A stretch of 64,000 nucleotides of DNA, taken from the NCBI RefSeq assembly GCF_014205335.1, contig NZ_JACHNH010000001.1, positions 5,202,501 through 5,266,500 on the forward strand, read 5' to 3'. The position numbers and the translations under genes are program-made. Shown piece by piece: positions 60,192-64,000 of the stretch. The notes beneath the pieces were generated by a model that was not told the DNA's origin, made no database searches, and saw only the letters and a list, made by a program, of their open reading frames with translations. The DNA is from Amorphoplanes digitatis. Lineage in GTDB: Bacteria; Actinomycetota; Actinomycetes; Mycobacteriales; Micromonosporaceae. Within the stretch, counting starts at the first letter, position 1. Every line of letters starts with the position of its first letter.

Positions 60192-61549
60192 GCCGCCGGC
60201 CGGGACAGCTTCACCTGAACGCGTTCCTGATGGGTGTCGGGCACCACGAGGCCGCGTGGCGGCTGCCGGAGAGCGACCCGCACGCCGAGGTCGACGTCGA
60301 GCACTACAAGAACCTGGCCCGCATCGCCGAGCGGGGCAAGCTCGACTCGCTCTTCCTCGCCGACGGGCCGGTGCTCTGGGACCAGGTCGGGCGCCGCCCG
60401 TCCGGGGTGCTCGAGCCGACCGTGCTGCTCACCGCGCTCGCCGGGGCGACCGAGCGGATCGGCCTGATCGCCACCGCGTCGACCACCTACAACGAGCCCT
60501 ACAACCTGGCGCGGCGGTTCGCCTCGCTCGACGTCATCAGCGGTGGCCGGGCCGGCTGGAACATCGTCACCACGGCGAACCTCGACGCCGCCCGCAACTT
60601 CAACCTGGACCACCTGCCGACACACCGGGAGCGCTACGAGCGGGCCACCGAGTTCGTCGACGTCTCGCTCAAGCTCTGGGACTCCTGGGACGACGACGTG
60701 GTGCTCGCCGACAAGGCCAGCGGCGTGTGGGGTGACCAGGAGAAGATCTATCCGCCGGAGCACAACGGCAAGCACTTCCGGGTGGCCGGCGCGCTCAACG
60801 TGCCGCGCACCCCGCAGGGCCACCCCCTGCTGGTGCAGGCCGGCTCGTCGGAGAACGGGCGCAACTTCGCCGCCCGCTACGCCGAGGCGATCTTCACCGC
60901 GCACCAGACGCTCGCCGACGCGCAGGAGTTCTACGACGACATCAAGCGGCGCGCCGCCGAGCACGGCCGGGACCCGGACCACGTCAAGGTCCTGCCGGGC
61001 ATCGTGCCGCTGATCGGCGCGACCGAGGCCGAGGCGAGGGAGCTCGAGGCCGAGCTCAGCCGGCTGATCCGGGCCGAGACCGCGCTGCCCATCCTGGCCG
61101 AGCTGCTCGGCGTGGACATCGCCGACCTGCGGCTGGACGAGGAGCTGCCGGCGAACCTGCCGGCCGAGGAGGAGATCGAGGGCGCGAAGAGCCGCCGCAC
61201 GCTGGTGGTCAACCTCGGCCGCCGCGAGCGGCTCACCGTCCGCCAGATCATCGCCCGGATGGGCGGCGGGCGCGGGCATCTCACCTTCGCCGGTACGCCC
61301 GCGCAGGTCGCCGACGCGATCGAGAACTGGTACGACAACGGCGCGGCGGACGGCTTCAACATCATGCCGCCGGTGCTCCCGTCCTCGCTCACGCGCTTCG
61401 TCGACGAGGTGGTGCCGATCCTCCAGGAGCGCGGCCGGTTCCGCACCGAGTACACCGGTCGCACGCTGCGCGAGCACTACGGGCTGCCACGCCCCGCCAA
61501 CCGCAACACCACCACCAAGGCCGCGGCGCCCGCCGCACTGCGATCTTGA
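60188..61549 (+). CDS. LLM-class flavin-dependent monooxygenase (NtaA/SnaA/DszA family)
   Basis: The 453-residue enzyme is an (beta/alpha)8 flavin monooxygenase with RPGQLHLNAFLMGVGHHEAAWR, SLFLADGPVLWDQVG, LARRFASLDVISGGRAGWNIVTT and QAGSSENGRNFAARYAEAIFT, the hallmarks of the NtaA/DszA/SnaA branch. The flavin is usually supplied as reduced FMN by a separate reductase, which is not encoded here. In this operon it probably oxidises a thioether, sulfone or sulfonate intermediate. The substrate is unknown. The 3' end overlaps the MFS gene start (TTGA). Confidence 0.92.
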   Translation: MSRRPGQLHLNAFLMGVGHHEAAWRLPESDPHAEVDVEHYKNLARIAERGKLDSLFLADGPVLWDQVGRRPSGVLEPTVLLTALAGATERIGLIATASTTYNEPYNLARRFASLDVISGGRAGWNIVTTANLDAARNFNLDHLPTHRERYERATEFVDVSLKLWDSWDDDVVLADKASGVWGDQEKIYPPEHNGKHFRVAGALNVPRTPQGHPLLVQAGSSENGRNFAARYAEAIFTAHQTLADAQEFYDDIKRRAAEHGRDPDHVKVLPGIVPLIGATEAEARELEAELSRLIRAETALPILAELLGVDIADLRLDEELPANLPAEEEIEGAKSRRTLVVNLGRRERLTVRQIIARMGGGRGHLTFAGTPAQVADAIENWYDNGAADGFNIMPPVLPSSLTRFVDEVVPILQERGRFRTEYTGRTLREHYGLPRPANRNTTTKAAAPAALRS

Positions 61550-63000
61550 CCGAGGTCCCGGTCCTCGGTGGCGGTCCGGCGGCGCAGGCCGCCGCCGGAC
61601 CGCCGCCGGGGCGGCCGAACCTGACCGCACCCCGCGCACCGGCCGTCCTCGCCGGGCTCTGCCTGGCCACCTCCGCCTACTCGGTGCTCCAGTCGCTCGT
61701 GGTACCCGCCCTCGGCGTCTTCCGCCGCGAGCTCGGCACCACGCCGTCGGGCGCCGCGTGGATCCTCACCGCGTTCCTGCTCAGCGCGTCGGTCTCCACG
61801 CCGCTGCTGGGCCGGCTCGCCGACCTGCACGGCAAGCGCCGCGTCATGCTCGGCGCGCTCACCGCGATGAGCGTCGGCTCGACGATGTCGGCGCTCGCCG
61901 ACGGGCTCGGGCCGATGGTCGCCGGGCGGGCGGTGCAGGGCCTCGGCGGCGCGGTCTTCCCGCTCTGTTTCGCCCTGATCCGCGACCACCTGCCACAACA
62001 GCGCCGCCCCCGTGCGTTCGTCGCCGTCTCCACCGTGATGAGCGTCGGCGGCGCCGCCGGAACGGTCGCCGCGGGGCCGCTGCTCTCGGTGGCGTCGTCG
62101 CGGTGGCTGTTCGGCATCCCCGCGCTGCTGTCCGCGCTGGCCGCGATCCCGGTGGCGGCGCTGCTGCCGCGCGGCACCCGGCGAGACGACGGCGGCCGCG
62201 TCGACTGGCCCGGCGCGGTGCTGCTCGCGACGTGGCTCGGCCTGCTCCTGCTGGCGATCAGCCTCTCCGGCACCTACGGATGGACGTCGCCACGGGTGCT
62301 GGTGCCCGGCCTGGCCGTGCCGGCGGTCGCGGCGCTGTGGGTGGTCGTCCAGCGCCGGACCCGGCATCCGCTCGTCGACCTGCGCACCCTGGCGCTGCCG
62401 ACGGTGCGCGCCACCAACGCCGCCACCCTGCTGCTCGGCGTCGGCATGTTCGGCTCCTGGATGCTGGTGCCGCTGCTTGTCGCCCAGCCGGCGAGCAGCG
62501 GGATCGGCTTCGGCGCCAGCCCCACCGTCGTCGGGCTGGTGATGCTGCCGACGGCCCTGGGCACGCTGCTGGTGATGCCCGTGCAGAGCCTGCTGGTACG
62601 CCGGCACGGGCCGCGCGCGGCGCTCGCCGCCGGAACCGCGACGGCCGGAACGGCGTACCTGATGCTGGCCGTGCTGCACGGCACGCTCGCGCAGGTGTGC
62701 GTCGCCGTGCTGGTGATGGGCGCGGGGGTCGGCCTGGCCTTCGCGGCCGTCGGCGCCCTGGTGGTCGAGGCGGTGCCGCGCGAGCAGACCGGGGTGTCCG
62801 CCGCGATCAACACCGTCATGCGCACGGTCGGCGGGAGCCTCGGCGCGACCCTGGGCGGGACCGTGCTGACCTGGTCGGCGGGGTCGGGCGGCGTGCCGAG
62901 CCCGCGGTCGTACTCGATCGCAATGGTGGTCTTCGCGGCCTCGCTGTTCGCCGCGCTGCTCTGCACGCTCCGGATCCCCCGCCCGGTCCACGTGCCCTGA
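61546..63000 (+). CDS. MFS transporter, DHA2-like (14 helices)
   Basis: The 484-residue protein has a polar 30-residue N-terminus followed by about 14 membrane helices. The MFS motif A is GRLADLHGKRRVM (about 88-100), and LIRDHLPQQRRPRAF and GAAGTVAAGPLLS resemble drug/proton antiporter loops of the DHA2 group. The TTG at 61546 overlaps the monooxygenase stop. It may export a toxic product of the sulfur pathway or import a substrate. A perfect 13-bp hairpin follows and ends the operon. Confidence 0.9.
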   Translation: MTEVPVLGGGPAAQAAAGPPPGRPNLTAPRAPAVLAGLCLATSAYSVLQSLVVPALGVFRRELGTTPSGAAWILTAFLLSASVSTPLLGRLADLHGKRRVMLGALTAMSVGSTMSALADGLGPMVAGRAVQGLGGAVFPLCFALIRDHLPQQRRPRAFVAVSTVMSVGGAAGTVAAGPLLSVASSRWLFGIPALLSALAAIPVAALLPRGTRRDDGGRVDWPGAVLLATWLGLLLLAISLSGTYGWTSPRVLVPGLAVPAVAALWVVVQRRTRHPLVDLRTLALPTVRATNAATLLLGVGMFGSWMLVPLLVAQPASSGIGFGASPTVVGLVMLPTALGTLLVMPVQSLLVRRHGPRAALAAGTATAGTAYLMLAVLHGTLAQVCVAVLVMGAGVGLAFAAVGALVVEAVPREQTGVSAAINTVMRTVGGSLGATLGGTVLTWSAGSGGVPSPRSYSIAMVVFAASLFAALLCTLRIPRPVHVP

Positions 63001-63007
63001 ACGCGGT

Positions 63008-63037
63008 CGAGCCGCCCGGCGGATGCCGGGCGGCTCG
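63008..63037. terminator. Hairpin terminator between convergent MFS and GH26 genes
   Basis: Perfect 13-bp arms (63008-63020 and 63025-63037) with a GGAT loop lie just after the MFS stop and before the GH26 stop at 63060. Confidence 0.85.
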
Positions 63038-63059
63038 TGGGGAAGTGCGATCGTGCGGG

Positions 63060-64000
63060 TTAGCCGATCTTGACGTTGAAGATCGGGTTGGCGGCGAGCT
63101 TCTTGAACGCGGCCAGGTTGTTCTTGGTCGAGTTGATGCTGATGTCGCGGTTGCCTTCGTCGTCGTTCTTGGTGTCGAAGTAGACGATGGCCTTGATCCC
63201 GGGCCGCTTGGCCAGCTCCGGCAGCACCGAGTTGTAGCCGGCGGTCTTGTCGGTGGGCTTACCGATGCGGTGGTAGACACCCCACTCGGCGATCATGATG
63301 GGCTTGGACGCGTGCTTGGTGGTGGCCCAGTCGTACCAGCCCAGGCCCTTGTTACCGGTGGCCTTACGGTCGAGCAGGTCGGCGAACTTGCCGTAGTGGT
63401 AGTAGCCCTTCTCCGCGCTGACGTAGGAGTCGAGGCCGATCCAGTCGACGACGTCGTCGCCGGGGTACAGGTCGGCCCACCAGGACTGGGCCATCCACTT
63501 CTCGTTACCCATGTACGCCATCACGTTGATCGCGTTGTCGACGCCCTTGCTCTCGAGGCGCTTGATGGTGTGGCGGTACATGGCGGCGAAGTCCTTGGCT
63601 TCCCAGCCGGAGCCCTTCTTGGCGATGACGTCGTTCTCCGGCTCGTGGTTGAGCACGAGGAAGAACTTCTTGTCGCCGTAGGTCTTCTTGATCCGGGCGG
63701 CGAACGCGTCGATGCGCTTGTCCTGCTCGCCCTTGGCGACCTTGGCCCAGTTCGAGCCGTAGGCGATCTTCCAGTTGGTCAGCAGGACGCGGGGGTTGGC
63801 CGGGTCGGAGGTCATCGCGATCTCGGCCTTGGTCGGGAACGCTTCGTCACCCTTGTGGTAGGTGTGGAAGATCGAAGCGGTGCGGCCCGACAGCTTCTCC
63901 CAGTTCTTCAGCTCGACGTCGCGCGGCTTGGTGGTGAAACCACCCGCGGCGGCACCCCACAACACGCCACAGGAGGGCACCAAGTTCTTGTCGGTGACAC
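63060..64000 (-). CDS. Glycoside hydrolase family 26-like protein (N-terminus beyond window)
   Basis: At least 313 residues are present, and the frame is open through base 64000, so the N-terminus (with a likely signal peptide) is cut off. The general acid/base Glu is in VLNHEPENDV and the nucleophile Glu in IMIAEWGVY. VDWIGLDSYVSAEKGYYHYG lies between them, as in the GH26 (clan A) barrel. GH26 enzymes mainly cut beta-mannan or mixed glucans. The Lys-rich and fewer-Arg composition (FAARIKKTYGDKKFFLV) fits a secreted actinobacterial enzyme. Substrate not determined. Confidence 0.85.
   Translation of the reverse strand, partial: VTDKNLVPSCGVLWGAAAGGFTTKPRDVELKNWEKLSGRTASIFHTYHKGDEAFPTKAEIAMTSDPANPRVLLTNWKIAYGSNWAKVAKGEQDKRIDAFAARIKKTYGDKKFFLVLNHEPENDVIAKKGSGWEAKDFAAMYRHTIKRLESKGVDNAINVMAYMGNEKWMAQSWWADLYPGDDVVDWIGLDSYVSAEKGYYHYGKFADLLDRKATGNKGLGWYDWATTKHASKPIMIAEWGVYHRIGKPTDKTAGYNSVLPELAKRPGIKAIVYFDTKNDDEGNRDISINSTKNNLAAFKKLAANPIFNVKIG

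Noticed and set aside
1..64000. Insertion sequences, prophage or defence islands
   Set aside because: No transposase, integrase, phage structural, restriction or toxin-antitoxin gene was recognised, and no attachment-site repeats were seen.

Overview
The window is about 64 kb of very GC-rich DNA (roughly 70% or more) with short intergenic gaps, frequent GTG/TTG starts, ATGA/GTGA overlaps and many secreted proteins. This is typical of a filamentous actinomycete. The gene families (CE15-CBM2 esterase, SSI-type inhibitor, ClgR-like regulator, red-type RuBisCO) suggest a Micromonosporaceae/Actinoplanes-like soil organism, but that is inference and no rRNA or other taxonomic marker is present. I see no tRNA, rRNA, insertion sequence, CRISPR array or prophage.

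Region 1 (1-14.5 kb) looks like an exopolysaccharide/cell-surface glycan locus. It has a truncated nucleotidyltransferase-kinase fusion, a flippase-like membrane protein, two GT4 and one GT2 glycosyltransferases on the plus strand. On the minus strand are a secreted beta-helix protein, a metallophosphoesterase, a large GT-C-type membrane protein, an acyltransferase-3 protein and a small membrane protein. Region 2 (14.7-22 kb) holds an exported protein, a hybrid histidine kinase with receiver and Hpt, a second histidine kinase and a 1125-residue secreted Fn3/Ig-like repeat protein. Region 3 (22-36 kb) has glutamate decarboxylase with a coupled membrane protein, PadR plus an acyl-CoA dehydrogenase-like enzyme, a chemoreceptor divergent from a solute-binding lipoprotein, a second beta-helix protein, a CE15-CBM2 esterase with two probable operators, and small proteins. 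Region 4 (36-45 kb) has a DUF3800-like protein, a ClgR-like regulator abutting two clpP genes, an XRE regulator with a glycosyltransferase-like partner, an epimerase and a two-component system.

Region 5 (45.1-52.6 kb) is a Calvin-Benson-Bassham cluster. On plus are cbbL-cbbS-cbbX (form IC 'red' RuBisCO and its AAA+ activase). Divergent on minus are cbbR, fructose-1,6-bisphosphatase, a class I phosphoribulokinase, a class II-like phosphoribulokinase and cbbY. The last four are chained by one- to four-base overlaps. Together they make, carboxylate and repair around ribulose-1,5-bisphosphate; aldolase, transketolase and GAPDH must come from elsewhere.

Region 6 (52.6-64 kb) begins with two adjacent secreted protease inhibitors (SSI family and emfourin-like), followed by an aldo/keto reductase and a small ribbon-helix-helix-like protein. 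Next is an organosulfur operon: ABC transporter, TauD-like dioxygenase, flavin monooxygenase and MFS exporter, preceded by a 23-residue Cys-ending leader peptide on an apparently leaderless transcript. A truncated GH26 glycoside hydrolase closes the window.

The most notable observations are the tandem non-orthologous phosphoribulokinases, the Cys-leader attenuation candidate, the 11-bp-phased CTTGAG boxes shared by two secreted-protein genes, the protease-inhibitor pair, and the CE15 promoter carrying cellulose-type and xylan-type operator sequences.
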